Program-made: the position numbers and the translations under genes
Assembly: GCF_016595415.1 (NCBI RefSeq)
Contig: NZ_JAENIO010000023.1
Span: forward strand, 1-64,000
Length of the DNA stretch: 64,000 bases
Reading direction: 5' to 3'
From: Roseibacillus ishigakijimensis
Lineage (GTDB): Bacteria > Verrucomicrobiota > Verrucomicrobiia > Verrucomicrobiales > Akkermansiaceae
The notes under the pieces: model-generated
What the model saw: only the letters and a program-made list of their open reading frames with translations
Told to the model about the DNA's origin: nothing
The model's database searches: none
Shown here: positions 1 through 7,962 of the stretch, in pieces
Numbering within the stretch: the stretch's first letter is position 1
How the letters are laid out: the number at the start of each line of letters is the position of its first letter

Positions 1-21
1 ATCAACCTGACCACCGCCACG

Positions 22-1077
22 TCACCACCGAAACCCGCAAAGAACGCCGCCCCCTTGAAGACACTTGGATCGAACTCCTAAGTTGACGCGAATGGTCATC
101 TCATCTTCAGTGACCGCAAACTCAATTACATTTGCCCGATCCAAAACTTTGGGACTAAACATATACGTCGTCTCATCAATATTCACAGTGCCGATCACAA
201 AAAGATTTTGGGGATAGGGCACACTACGGGGAACATCACCCGGCTGTCCTAAAAATCGCTGCAGATTAGTCCCCTTCACTCCTTCCTGGTGCAACACTAG
301 TTCTCCCTCTGACCGCTCCATCGCCGAAAGGAAATCCGCCAGATAGCGCTCGACGTGAGAAAGGTTCATCTCGTCCAGAATCAGGAAAAAGGGGGTCTTT
401 TGATTTTTAGGCAGGTTGGCCTCTAGCAGGAGGTCTAGGACTTGGGTCGATTGATAGATGGGCAGACCATCCTCTCCCTCCCGCAGATGGTTCACATAAC
501 CCAGCACATTACGGCTATCAGTCCAATCCGAGCCTACGGCCACAACCGCGTAATTTTCCCTATTCTCATTTGTTAGCTGCTTCGCCAATGACTCCGCCAC
601 CTTGGTTTTCCCCGTTCCGGAAGCGCCGGTGAGAATCACAAAAGGTTTCGTAATAACACTGCACACAAGTGAAGCCATCTCTCTTTTCGAGTTCAGATTG
701 CGCAATAACTCCTTACCGGACTCCAAATCATAATGCCTACTCGTGAAAAGCAGACCACTATCATTAACCAAACCTAACCCCTCTAGCCACCCCTTCTCTT
801 CCAAACGCTTTATTGCTCTTCTTGACAAACGATTGCCACCTTCAACCCAATGACGAACATCCAGCTTGGATATACCAGCAAGCCCCCCTTTTCCTCTTTC
901 TTCTGCAACCGGATCGAGGAAGCGATAATTAGCTAACTTATAAGCAAGAGTAGCACTCGTTATACCTATACTTTCAGCCACCTCCCGAACTCGACTATCA
1001 TTAGCATCAGGCAAAACTTGATCGAACTCTTTATACAGGCTCAAAGCAGCCTCTTGATACTCGGGCGTCCATTTCAC
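22..1077 (-). CDS. McrB-like AAA+ ATPase with shared N-terminal domain, 3' end possibly disrupted
   Basis: This is a AAA+ NTPase of the McrB/dynein-like branch, usually the motor subunit of a modification-dependent restriction or related defence complex. Walker A GASGTGKT lies at residues 151-158, Walker B FLILDEMN at about 231-238, and a sensor-1-like GTVN at 296-299. Residues 1-80 form a separate domain that reappears in the HNH nuclease at 1540-2280. The start is GTG at 1077; no ATG fits this frame better. After about residue 325 the reading becomes atypical (Cys/Gly/Arg-rich) and stops at 22. Another frame over 1-75 reads more naturally (EFDPSVFKGAAFFAGFGGD), which suggests a frameshift, a junction or an unrelated coding end. 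A McrC-like or nuclease partner would lie left of the window. The ATPase call is firm; the defence role is inferred. Confidence 0.8.
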   Translation of the reverse strand: MKWTPEYQEAALSLYKEFDQVLPDANDSRVREVAESIGITSATLAYKLANYRFLDPVAEERGKGGLAGISKLDVRHWVEGGNRLSRRAIKRLEEKGWLEGLGLVNDSGLLFTSRHYDLESGKELLRNLNSKREMASLVCSVITKPFVILTGASGTGKTKVAESLAKQLTNENRENYAVVAVGSDWTDSRNVLGYVNHLREGEDGLPIYQSTQVLDLLLEANLPKNQKTPFFLILDEMNLSHVERYLADFLSAMERSEGELVLHQEGVKGTNLQRFLGQPGDVPRSVPYPQNLFVIGTVNIDETTYMFSPKVLDRANVIEFAVTEDEMTIRVNLGVRSKCLQGGGVLCGFRW

Positions 1078-1228
1078 GGTGTAATTTTGGCTTAAATCTA
1101 ACTAGTCGGCCAGCTCAGTTTACCCGAACCTCGAAAATTTTTGACTTCCGCTCCGGAAAAAGGAATCGCCTCTAAAATGCTACTCATAGTCGGTAGACCT
1201 TACCACCAGAAGGGGCTAGCTTTCCCTT

Positions 1229-1495
1229 ATGCAATCCGCTCCTGATGAGGAAACTCCGACTCGGAAAGAATTACCGACGGTTCGCCTGACTCTCCTCGAC
1301 TGGGGACAGGTGCAGGAAGGGCTCTCCTGTCGCCAAGAGGAATGGCAGGCGACAGCGGACTGGCATTCTGGACGGCTGGCTGATCTCCCCGATGGCTTCA
1401 AAGAAGTTCGTGATGCGGAGGAAGCTCAATGGATCGCCGACAATTACCAGCGCATCCTCGCCCTCATCGAGAGTCAACTTGAGAAGGGGAAGTGA
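1229..1495 (+). CDS. Small hypothetical protein upstream of HNH nuclease
   Basis: This 88-residue acidic protein has no recognised domain. Its ATG at 1229 begins about 150 bp from the divergent AAA+ ATPase gene, and its stop is 44 bp before the ATG of the HNH nuclease, so the two are probably co-transcribed. The sequence is rich in Trp, Gln and Glu (LDWGQVQEGLSC near residue 23, EEAQWIADNYQRILALIESQ at the C-terminus) and looks like a compact alpha-helical protein, not a random frame. It could be an accessory or immunity-type subunit of the neighbouring nuclease/ATPase locus, but that rests only on position. Confidence 0.55.
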   Translation: MQSAPDEETPTRKELPTVRLTLLDWGQVQEGLSCRQEEWQATADWHSGRLADLPDGFKEVRDAEEAQWIADNYQRILALIESQLEKGK

Positions 1496-1539
1496 CCTGT
1501 TCGAGTCGACTTTCCGATTGCGAAAATCTACCCTTCCCC

Positions 1540-2280
1540 ATGGCTCGCTGGACTCGGGAAGAATTGTTGCAGGCGCTGAACTTGTATCACCGCACGCCCT
1601 TCGGGCGACAGCACAGTCGGTATCGCCCCATCATTCAACTCGCGGACAAACTCGGACGCACGCCGGGGTCGGTCGCCATGAAGCTCAACAACTTCACTTC
1701 CCTCGATCCGCTGGAAAAGGCCCGTGGCATCAAGGGACTATCCGGGGCCAGTCAACTCGACCGTGCTATCTGGGAGGAGTTCGAGAACGATCTGCCAGCC
1801 CTGGCTGAAGAGTCTGAGCCTCTTCTCGACTCCGCACCCGAAGCAGGCATCAAGCCCATGGAACCCAATGGTCCCACTGAGAAGGTCACCCTAAGCAAGA
1901 GTCGCCGCCATCAGTCCTTTTTTCGCCGCACGGTGCTAGCTACCTACGACTATCGCTGTTGTCTCTCGGGCAACCCGCTCCCCGAACTTCTCCGCGCCTC
2001 CCACATCATCCCTTGGTCCGAGTCAAAGGCTTTGCGACTGAAACCCACCAATGGGCTCTGTCTGGCAGCCACCTACGACGCGGCCTTTGACCGAGGGTTG
2101 ATCAGCTTTGACGAGAATTACCGTCTATTAATTGGCGCACGCCTGCACCAGTTTGCCGAGTGCGAGGACGTGCATCGTGCCTTCCTCGACCGCGCGGGTT
2201 CGCCGCTCTCTCTCCCTGAAAAAAACCTGCCTTCTCAGGAAGCTCTCGACTGGCATCGCAGACATCTTTTCCGTTCCTGA
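1540..2280 (+). CDS. HNH endonuclease (HNH_2 type) with shared N-terminal domain
   Basis: This predicted 246-residue DNA endonuclease carries an HNH_2-type domain over residues 138-195: a Cys pair at 140-141, the metal-binding segment RASHIIPW, then NGLCLAATYDAAFDRGLISF, which supplies the Asn and His-equivalent positions. Residues 1-80 carry the same domain as the AAA+ ATPase at 22-1077; about 19 of 48 aligned positions are identical (residues 31-78 here, 30-77 there). An upstream in-frame GTG at 1492 would add 16 residues and overlap the previous stop; ATG at 1540 was chosen because the shared domain begins at MARWTREELL. The gene follows a small hypothetical and diverges from the ATPase, consistent with a restriction-type defence locus. 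Nuclease family is confident; target is unknown. Confidence 0.85.
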   Translation: MARWTREELLQALNLYHRTPFGRQHSRYRPIIQLADKLGRTPGSVAMKLNNFTSLDPLEKARGIKGLSGASQLDRAIWEEFENDLPALAEESEPLLDSAPEAGIKPMEPNGPTEKVTLSKSRRHQSFFRRTVLATYDYRCCLSGNPLPELLRASHIIPWSESKALRLKPTNGLCLAATYDAAFDRGLISFDENYRLLIGARLHQFAECEDVHRAFLDRAGSPLSLPEKNLPSQEALDWHRRHLFRS

Positions 2281-2394
2281 ACCAGCGCCCCCTTCCCTCT
2301 TCAGCCAAGCCCCCTACCCAGCCAAGCCCCCTACCCGGGACTGGTGGAAAAATCGCCCGATAGAGCGACCAAAAGGAGCGATCGCACAGCCGAA

Positions 2395-2562
2395 ATCAGT
2401 GATTTCACCGCTCGGATCATCGATCTCACCGCTCGGATCATCGATCTCACCGCTCAGATCATCGATCTCACCGCTCAGATCATCGATCTCACCGCTCAGA
2501 TCATCGATCTCAGGGCTCAAATCGCCGATCTCAGGGCTCAGATCGTCGATTTTGGAGTCGCA
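2395..2562 (+). repeat. Eight 21-bp tandem repeats in the gap 2281-2742
   Basis: Eight units of 21 bp follow each other without spacers; the consensus is close to ATCATCGATCTCACCGCTCAG, with units 1 and 6-8 diverged. Because 21 is a multiple of three the array stays open in several frames: one forward frame reads heptads like IIDLTAQ, another SSISPLR, and the reverse strand EIDDLSG. It occupies most of the 460-bp gap between the HNH gene and the HigB-like gene. An open frame runs from 2344 through the array into the HigB-like gene, but the array-encoded part resembles no domain I recognise. The flanks 2281-2394 and 2563-2742 show nothing else definite. Confidence 0.9.
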
Positions 2563-2742
2563 ATCACCACTTTCGGCCCCTTTTTTTGCGCCTGGAGAAG
2601 GTTTTCGGCACGCTTTCTGGACGGCAAAAAAGTGAAGAAATTTCTCTTTTTGGGAACTCACTACTCTCTTTTCGTAGGTTATGACAAATTCGATTCCTCT
2701 TCCATCTTGCCTTTTGTTCCATTTTCGGGAAATGTATCGGCC

Positions 2743-3057
2743 ATGAACTTGAGCGGCCGTATCCCCCTGCTTCATGAAGCCCATCAGGTCCCCCACGCTC
2801 TGGATGCCTGCCATCATTGGTTGCGCGAGCTGCACCGGGCGCGCTGGCCGACGAGGCGGGCTCTGCAAGCTGATTTCCCCGGAGCGCTGCTGCTGCCGGC
2901 CAAGCTGGTCATTTTTCCCATTCTGGGAGAGGACTTCGCGGCGCTGGTCGTGCTCTGTCACCAGCGCCAGACGGCCTCGGTGCTGGCCGCCGGGCCCCTG
3001 TCCGCCCTCCTGCAACACTCTGCCCTGTCCGCCCATCGGGACCTCCTGGCCTCTTAG
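2743..3057 (+). CDS. HigB-like toxin, probably diverged
   Basis: This 104-residue protein resembles the HigB family of type II mRNA-interferase toxins. Recognisable features are the Trp-containing helix (CHHWLRELHRARWPTRRALQ, residues about 24-43), the segment DFPGALL, and the central strand LVIFPILGEDF, equivalent to the VFNIxGNxYRLV strand of HigB proteins. The usual Arg of the YRLVV motif reads Ala here, and the C-terminal GTHxEYD motif is absent, so the toxin may be inactive or belong to a divergent subfamily. The ATG at 2743 was chosen because the similarity begins just after it; no convincing ribosome-binding site is visible. It ends 36 bp before a HigA-type antitoxin fused to an ImmA protease, the expected partner and order. 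Confidence 0.55.
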   Translation: MNLSGRIPLLHEAHQVPHALDACHHWLRELHRARWPTRRALQADFPGALLLPAKLVIFPILGEDFAALVVLCHQRQTASVLAAGPLSALLQHSALSAHRDLLAS

Positions 3058-3093
3058 CCACCCGGAATCCCCAAGCATTAATGAACAAGACAC

Positions 3094-4464
3094 ATGAACA
3101 AATTATTGAAAACCAAAGACGATTACGAGCGGGCGCTCGCGAGGCAGCAAAAGCTGCTGCTGCGCGAGGAGGCCCTGACCGAGGGAGAGGAGAATGAGCT
3201 GGAGCTGCTCACCCACCTGCTGGAGGTCTACGAGGAGAAGGAAGCCCCCCTGCCGCCGGCCGATCCGCTGGGCGCGCTGCGCTTTCGCATGGCGCAGCTG
3301 AAGCTGAAGAACCGCGACCTCATTCCCTATCTGGGCAGCGCCAGCCGGGTCTCGGAGGTGCTCTCCGGCAAGCGCGAGCTCTCGCCCGCGATGATGAGCC
3401 GACTGCACTTTCAGCTCGGCATCCCGGCGGAGGCCCTGCTGCGTCCCCCCCCGGGCCAGGCGGCCAATGCGCGTCCGGCCACGGAGGCGGACGCTCCCCA
3501 GTCCCCGCAACCAGCCCCCGCCGCCACCGGACAGGCGCCGGGCGGGCAGACGAGTCGCCCCGAGCTGAACCCCAAGGCCCTTCCCATGGCGCAGATGCAC
3601 CGCCACGGCTATTTTTCGCGATTTTCCACCCGGAAGCCCCTGCCCCGCAAGAACCGCGAGGCCATTCTCGCCGACTTCTGGCAAGAGGGGCAAGAGGGGC
3701 AAGAGGGGCAAGAGGGGCAAGAGGGGCAAGAGGGGCAGGAAGAGAGCGGAAGGGAGGCGGCGACCCCGCCGCTGGTGCTCAACCGGCAGAGCGAATCCCG
3801 CCGCGCGGGGGTCAATGCCCTCGCCCTGGCGGCGTGGCGGCACCGGGTGCGCCAGCGGGCGGCGGAGGCGAGCCAGGATTGGCCCGCGCATGATCCCGCC
3901 TCCCTGCGGGAGGACTTTCCCCACTGGCTGGCCGGGCTGAGCGCGCTCAAGCAAAAGGGCCCCAGCCTGGCGGTGGAGGCGCTGCAGGAGCGCGGGGTGG
4001 TGGTGATCATCCAGCCCCATCTGGACAAGACCTATCTCGATGGCGCGGCCTTTCTCCTCCCCGGCGGCCGTCCGGTGATCGCCCTGACCCTGCGCTACAA
4101 CCGCTTCGACAACTTTTGGCACACCCTCTTCCACGAGCTCGGACACGTCGTCAGGCACCTCCGCCAGCCGGAGGACGAGTTTCTCGACATCGACATCCAG
4201 AATGTCCCGCTCGATCGGTATGAGAAGGAGGCCGACGCCTTCGCCCTCGACACCCTCATTCCCCCCGAGGACTGGGAACTGGTCCGCACCCTGAACCACG
4301 CGCGGGAGATTCGCCAAGCCGCCGCGGCCCTGAGTCGCGACGAGTCCATCCTCGCCGGTCGCCTCCGCCGCGAGGCCGGTGACTACCGGAAGCATCCCAC
4401 CCTGGTGAGGAATAAGGAGCTGCGGCAGGCGCTGGGTTATCCGGATGAGGAGTGGCCGGGGTGA
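3094..4464 (+). CDS. HigA-type antitoxin fused to ImmA/IrrE metallopeptidase
   Basis: This 456-residue protein has two parts. Residues about 50-112 form a HigA-like helix-turn-helix region (NRDLIPYLGSASRVSEVLSG followed by KRELSP), typical of antitoxins that bind HigB and the operon promoter. The C-terminal part is an ImmA/IrrE zinc peptidase with HELGH at residues 347-351 and a downstream EKEADAFALDTLIP segment supplying further ligand and fold positions. Between them is a long Pro/Ala-rich linker with a perfect Gly-Gln-Glu repeat (about residues 197-218). ImmA-type proteases cleave partner repressors, so the protein could regulate itself or release the toxin; this is inference. It starts 36 bp after the HigB-like gene and probably forms an operon with it. 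Confidence 0.8.
   Translation: MNKLLKTKDDYERALARQQKLLLREEALTEGEENELELLTHLLEVYEEKEAPLPPADPLGALRFRMAQLKLKNRDLIPYLGSASRVSEVLSGKRELSPAMMSRLHFQLGIPAEALLRPPPGQAANARPATEADAPQSPQPAPAATGQAPGGQTSRPELNPKALPMAQMHRHGYFSRFSTRKPLPRKNREAILADFWQEGQEGQEGQEGQEGQEGQEESGREAATPPLVLNRQSESRRAGVNALALAAWRHRVRQRAAEASQDWPAHDPASLREDFPHWLAGLSALKQKGPSLAVEALQERGVVVIIQPHLDKTYLDGAAFLLPGGRPVIALTLRYNRFDNFWHTLFHELGHVVRHLRQPEDEFLDIDIQNVPLDRYEKEADAFALDTLIPPEDWELVRTLNHAREIRQAAAALSRDESILAGRLRREAGDYRKHPTLVRNKELRQALGYPDEEWPG
3682..3735 (+). repeat. 9-bp in-frame tandem repeat (six units)
   Basis: Six perfect copies of CAAGAGGGG inside the antitoxin-ImmA gene encode repeated Gln-Glu-Gly in the inter-domain linker. Copy-number change would lengthen or shorten the linker by three residues without breaking the frame. 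Confidence 0.95.
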
Positions 4465-4610
4465 CAGTTTTTTCCAAAGACGAAAGGTCTGGGGTTTAAA
4501 AACGAAAAACTCAAAAACCAAAGGTCTGGAACTGAAGGACGAAGAACGAAAGCTCGCTTTTGAAAAACGAAAAACTAAAGACTTAAAAACTAAAGAACCA
4601 AGAGCAACCG

Positions 4611-4671
<61 letters not shown>

Positions 4672-4761
4672 CCCCCCTTTCCCCCTACCCGGCTGGCTGG
4701 CGACGTGAAGGCGTGGCGGCCCGATTCTCCGGGAAGGGGAAAACCCCAAATTGTAATCGTC

Positions 4762-5196
4762 ATGCACGAAAACAACCCCCCCAAAAGAAAAAGCCGTTCC
4801 CTCGCGGAGCGGATTGAAGATGTCCACTCAGCGTGGACAGAATTGGCTGCGGAAGAGAGCTTCCACGGCATCTCGTTGGCAGACTTGGAAGCGGCCATGG
4901 CCCTTCTTGGAGAAGCCGACGCGGCGATCAAGGCCCTCGACACGCGGCGACGCGCGGCGGTCAATGATCGCAAGGCCACCGAAGCGACCCTGCGCGATCT
5001 CCTGGTCGAGGTCGTGGATGGCGTGAAGGGAGCTCCCAACCACGGGCAGAACGGTCGCCTCTATCGTGCCATGGGCTACGTGCCCCGACGCGAGCGGGCG
5101 AGCGGGCTCATCCGCCCGGGTTCCGCCAGCCAAGCCTCCGAATCGGAAGCGCCGGGGGCTGCCGGTGCCTCCGGAAATGCGGAAGCCGCCGCGTAG
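4762..5196 (+). CDS. Conserved hypothetical protein, Verrucomicrobia/Planctomycetes type
   Basis: This 144-residue soluble protein has no catalytic motif that I recognise. The N-terminal two thirds is helical (LAERIEDVHSAWTELAAEES, then AAMALLGEADAAIKAL), followed by VVDGVKGAPNHGQNGRLYRA and MGYVPRRERASGL, a tail pattern I associate with small uncharacterised proteins of this phylum. The last 30 residues are Ala/Gly/Ser-rich and probably disordered. ATG at 4762 is preferred to a GTG at 4705, which would add a basic, poorly coding leader. A strong terminator follows at 5243-5275. Confidence 0.6.
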   Translation: MHENNPPKRKSRSLAERIEDVHSAWTELAAEESFHGISLADLEAAMALLGEADAAIKALDTRRRAAVNDRKATEATLRDLLVEVVDGVKGAPNHGQNGRLYRAMGYVPRRERASGLIRPGSASQASESEAPGAAGASGNAEAAA

Positions 5197-5242
5197 TCCT
5201 CCTGGCAGAGATTCGCTACGCGACGGCTTCTGAGGTGAGCCA

Positions 5243-5275
5243 AGCCATCGGTCCGGAAGGGCCGGTGGCTTTTTT
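5243..5275 (+). terminator. Rho-independent terminator
   Basis: A 12-bp stem with two G-T pairs (AGCCATCGGTCC / GGGCCGGTGGCT) closes a GGAA loop and is followed by T6 at 5270-5275. It lies 47 bp after the hypothetical gene and before the lipoprotein gene. Confidence 0.85.
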
Positions 5276-5440
5276 CGTGATGGGAAGGTAAGCCGGTTTT
5301 TCCCCTTTTGCCAGCGTAAACAGCGAGGAGTGACAGAGGGGAAAGAAGCGCTTGCTCCGGTGGCCCGGCAGGGGCGCACTGCCGCATTTCTTGATCCTCC
5401 CGCCTTGCCAGAGGGAGGCCTTCTCGCTCAGTCTGGAGGC

Positions 5441-5959
5441 ATGAAGAACCATCTCCTCGCTCTCGCCGCGCTTGCCGCCCTCTTTCTCGCCAGCTGCGGG
5501 GAGATGAGTACGGGGGGCTACACGGGCGGAGGAGCTGCCAATATGGGCGGGCCCACCGTCTCGGAGCGCGCGGCCCAGATTGCGGGCGAGCCCCGGGGGA
5601 ACTTCTTCTACGGCCGCCGCTACTATGTGCACAAGACTCGCTTCTGGGGCTATGTGCGCAAGCCCGGCGAACCCTGGAATCGCGCCCAGCTGGTGGTGAT
5701 CAATGAGCGATACGGCAAGCAGCCCGATCGTCTGCCCGAGGTGGGACCACCCGACCGCCGCTACGGCTACGACAATAATTACGAATACAAGCTCAAAGGC
5801 CGCTTCACGGGAGAGAAAGTTTACGAAATCAACTCCAACCAGTTCTTGCCCGAGTTCATGCTGACCGGCTACGAACTGCTCGACACCGACCCGGGCTGGC
5901 TCTTCTCGCCCAGCGACCATTACGACCCGAAACGCATCACGCTCTTGCCCCGCATCTAA
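5441..5959 (+). CDS. Predicted lipoprotein, function unknown
   Basis: This 172-residue exported lipoprotein has a positive N-terminus, an Ala/Leu hydrophobic core and a lipobox LASC, so the mature protein begins with a lipidated Cys near residue 19. The mature part is Gly-rich at first (TGGYTGGGAANMGGP), then aromatic and basic (NFFYGRRYYVHKTRFWGYVR). No known domain is evident. The ATG at 5441 is preceded by GGAGG, one of the clearer ribosome-binding sites in the window. It ends 16 bp before the DAHP synthase gene; shared transcription is possible, but a functional link is not apparent. Confidence 0.7.
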   Translation: MKNHLLALAALAALFLASCGEMSTGGYTGGGAANMGGPTVSERAAQIAGEPRGNFFYGRRYYVHKTRFWGYVRKPGEPWNRAQLVVINERYGKQPDRLPEVGPPDRRYGYDNNYEYKLKGRFTGEKVYEINSNQFLPEFMLTGYELLDTDPGWLFSPSDHYDPKRITLLPRI

Positions 5960-5975
5960 CCTTTCCACTGCCGCC

Positions 5976-7016
5976 ATGACGCCACTGACCGACCTGAATG
6001 TAGTCGCCAACAATCCCCTGCCTTCGCCGGCCTTTCTCCACTCCGAGATACCCGCCAATGCCGCGCAAGCCGACCTGGTGGAACGCTCCCGCCGCGAGAT
6101 TGGCGACATTCTCTTCCACCGCGACGAGCGCTTCCTCCTCGTGGTGGGCCCTTGCTCCATCCACGATACTACGGCCTGCCGCGAGTATGCGGAAAAGCTG
6201 GCCGCGCTCTCCGAGGAGGTGAAAGACAAGATTCTGGTGGTGATGCGGGTCTATTTCGAAAAACCGCGCACCACGGTGGGTTGGAAGGGCCTCATCATGG
6301 ATCCGGACCTCGATGGCTCGGACGACATCATCAAGGGGCTCACCGAGGCCCGGCGCTTCCTGCGCGAGGTCCTCTCCCTCGGTCTGCCCACCGCCACCGA
6401 GCTGCTCGACCCCATCACCCCGCAATTCATCGCCGACCTCATCAGCTGGTCGGCCATCGGGGCACGCACCTCGGAGTCGCAGACCCACCGCCAGATGGCC
6501 TCCGGGCTCTCCATGCCGGTGGGCTTCAAGAATGCGACCTCGGGCTCGTTGAAAGCCGCTACCAATGCCATCAAGGCCGCCTCCCAGGGGCAGACCTTCC
6601 TCGGGGTCTCCGGCCAGGGGCTGGCCTCGGCGGTGACCACCAAGGGCAACCCCTACTGCCACCTCATCCTGCGCGGAGGTGAGAACGGCCCCAACTTCGA
6701 TGAAGAGAGCGTGGCCCAGTCTTGCCAAATCCTGCGTGAATCCGATCTGGTGGAAACGGTGATGATCGACGCCTCGCACGCCAATTGCGGCAAAAAGCAA
6801 GAGCAGATGCCAGCGGTCTTTGAAAACATCATCGCCCAGCGGGTGGCCGGCAACAAGGCCATCACCGGGGCCATGCTGGAGAGCCACCTCGTGGCCGGGA
6901 ACCAGTCCTTCCCCCAGCCCCTCGATCAGCTCACCCGCGGCCAATCCATCACCGACCAGTGCATCGACTGGGCCACCACCGAGCGCCTCATCAAGGAAGC
7001 GGCGGCCGCGCTCTGA
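5976..7016 (+). CDS. aroG: 3-deoxy-7-phosphoheptulonate synthase, class I
   Basis: This 346-residue enzyme condenses phosphoenolpyruvate with erythrose 4-phosphate, the first step of the shikimate pathway for aromatic amino acids. The class I (AroF/G/H) signature is intact: VVGPCSIHD near residues 52-60, RVYFEKPRTTVGWKGLI near 91-107, GARTSESQTHRQMASG with substrate-binding residues near 165-180, and DASHANCGK near 266-274. Length matches the E. coli isozymes (about 350). Which feedback specificity applies cannot be read with confidence. The next gene starts six bases after the stop. Confidence 0.95.
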   Translation: MTPLTDLNVVANNPLPSPAFLHSEIPANAAQADLVERSRREIGDILFHRDERFLLVVGPCSIHDTTACREYAEKLAALSEEVKDKILVVMRVYFEKPRTTVGWKGLIMDPDLDGSDDIIKGLTEARRFLREVLSLGLPTATELLDPITPQFIADLISWSAIGARTSESQTHRQMASGLSMPVGFKNATSGSLKAATNAIKAASQGQTFLGVSGQGLASAVTTKGNPYCHLILRGGENGPNFDEESVAQSCQILRESDLVETVMIDASHANCGKKQEQMPAVFENIIAQRVAGNKAITGAMLESHLVAGNQSFPQPLDQLTRGQSITDQCIDWATTERLIKEAAAAL

Positions 7017-7021
7017 CCGCA

Positions 7022-7675
7022 ATGGCGATCCCTCCCCTGCAGCGCCTCTACGAGGACGAATGGCTCATCGCGGTCAACAAAGAGGCCGGGCAACTGGTCC
7101 ATCCCGCCGATGAGCCGCAGCCCGATGACGTGGTGACCATGAAGCTGGTGCGCGATGCCATCGGCGAGCATGTCTACACCGTGCACCGGCTCGACCGACC
7201 CACCTGCGGAGTGCTCGTCTTTGCCAAAGGAAAGACCGCCGCCCGGGCCCTGGGGCGGGCCTTCGAGCGCCAGCAGGTTAGGAAGATCTACCACGCCATC
7301 GTCACCGGGCACCCCCCCTCCGGGGAGTGGATCTGCCGGGAGCCCTTGCAAAAAACACCCGGGGCCCCCTCCCGGGAGGCCGAGACCGGCTTCCGATTAC
7401 TGGCCCGGCTCCCCCACGACCTCGCGCGCCTGGAGGCCCGGCCCCGCACCGGCCGCTATCACCAGATTCGCAAGCATCTCCTCCACTGCGGTCACCCCAT
7501 CGTGGGCGACTACCGCTACGGCGGCCTCGAACTCTGCGAAAGCCAGCGCACCACCCTCGGCACTGGGGGCCGCATGATGCTGCAGTGCCGCCGTCTGGAG
7601 CTCCCCCACCCCGTGAGCAAGGAAGTCCTCACCTTGGAAGCCCCGGAGGAGCCCTGCTTCGCGGCCCTGGCCTGA
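7022..7675 (+). CDS. RluA-family RNA pseudouridine synthase (TruC-like)
   Basis: This 217-residue enzyme isomerises a uridine in RNA. The catalytic motif HRLDRPTCG (Asp nucleophile) is at about residues 59-67, and the RxGRYHQIRKHL segment typical of RluA proteins is near 142-152. There is no S4 domain, and the length fits the short TruC/RluA branch, which modifies tRNA (position 65 in TruC) or rRNA; the exact target is inferred. ATG at 7022 was chosen over a farther upstream start because it gives the standard family N-terminus (LQRLYEDEWLIAVNKEAG). It is six bases after the DAHP synthase gene. Confidence 0.88.
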   Translation: MAIPPLQRLYEDEWLIAVNKEAGQLVHPADEPQPDDVVTMKLVRDAIGEHVYTVHRLDRPTCGVLVFAKGKTAARALGRAFERQQVRKIYHAIVTGHPPSGEWICREPLQKTPGAPSREAETGFRLLARLPHDLARLEARPRTGRYHQIRKHLLHCGHPIVGDYRYGGLELCESQRTTLGTGGRMMLQCRRLELPHPVSKEVLTLEAPEEPCFAALA

Positions 7676-7707
7676 GCTTGGCAAAGGGCCTGCGAAAGAG
7701 ATCGGTG

Positions 7708-7962
7708 ATGACAAGCGATCACGGACCCAGCATCAAGGACGACGAGCAATACGAGGCCCTCCGCGAGGAAGGGATGAGCAAAGGCAAGGCCGCCGCCATC
7801 GCCAATACGCCCCGCGAAGAAGCGGGCAGGAAAGGCGGGCAGGCCCCACCCTACGAGGAGTGGACCGTGGCCGAGCTGCAGGAACGTGCCCGCGAGCTTG
7901 GCATCGGGGGACGATCCCAGCTGAACAAAGAGGAACTGATTGACGCTCTGAGAAACTCATGA
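7708..7962 (+). CDS. Small Rho_N/SAP-like domain protein (DUF7218-like)
   Basis: This 84-residue protein has two parts: a charged N-terminal segment (YEALREEGMSKGKAAAIANT, then PREEAGRKGG) seen in small uncharacterised bacterial proteins, and a C-terminal Rho-termination-factor N-domain-like helix pair (WTVAELQERARELGIGGRS followed by LNKEELIDALRN). The latter fold binds nucleic acid in some proteins. Its stop overlaps the ATG of the following SDR gene (ATGA), so the two are translationally coupled. A GTG directly upstream at 7705 is an alternative start. Confidence 0.7.
   Translation: MTSDHGPSIKDDEQYEALREEGMSKGKAAAIANTPREEAGRKGGQAPPYEEWTVAELQERARELGIGGRSQLNKEELIDALRNS

Noticed and set aside
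2395-2562. CRISPR-like array
   Set aside because: Units are directly adjacent with no spacers and no cas genes nearby.
2640-2700. A GTH...YDKFD pattern resembling the C-terminal motif of HigB toxins
   Set aside because: It lies upstream of the HigB-like core, in the wrong order for a C-terminal motif; probably coincidence.
2344-3057. One long protein spanning the 21-bp array and the HigB-like region
   Set aside because: The array-encoded part is open in several frames and resembles no domain, whereas family similarity begins right after the ATG at 2743.
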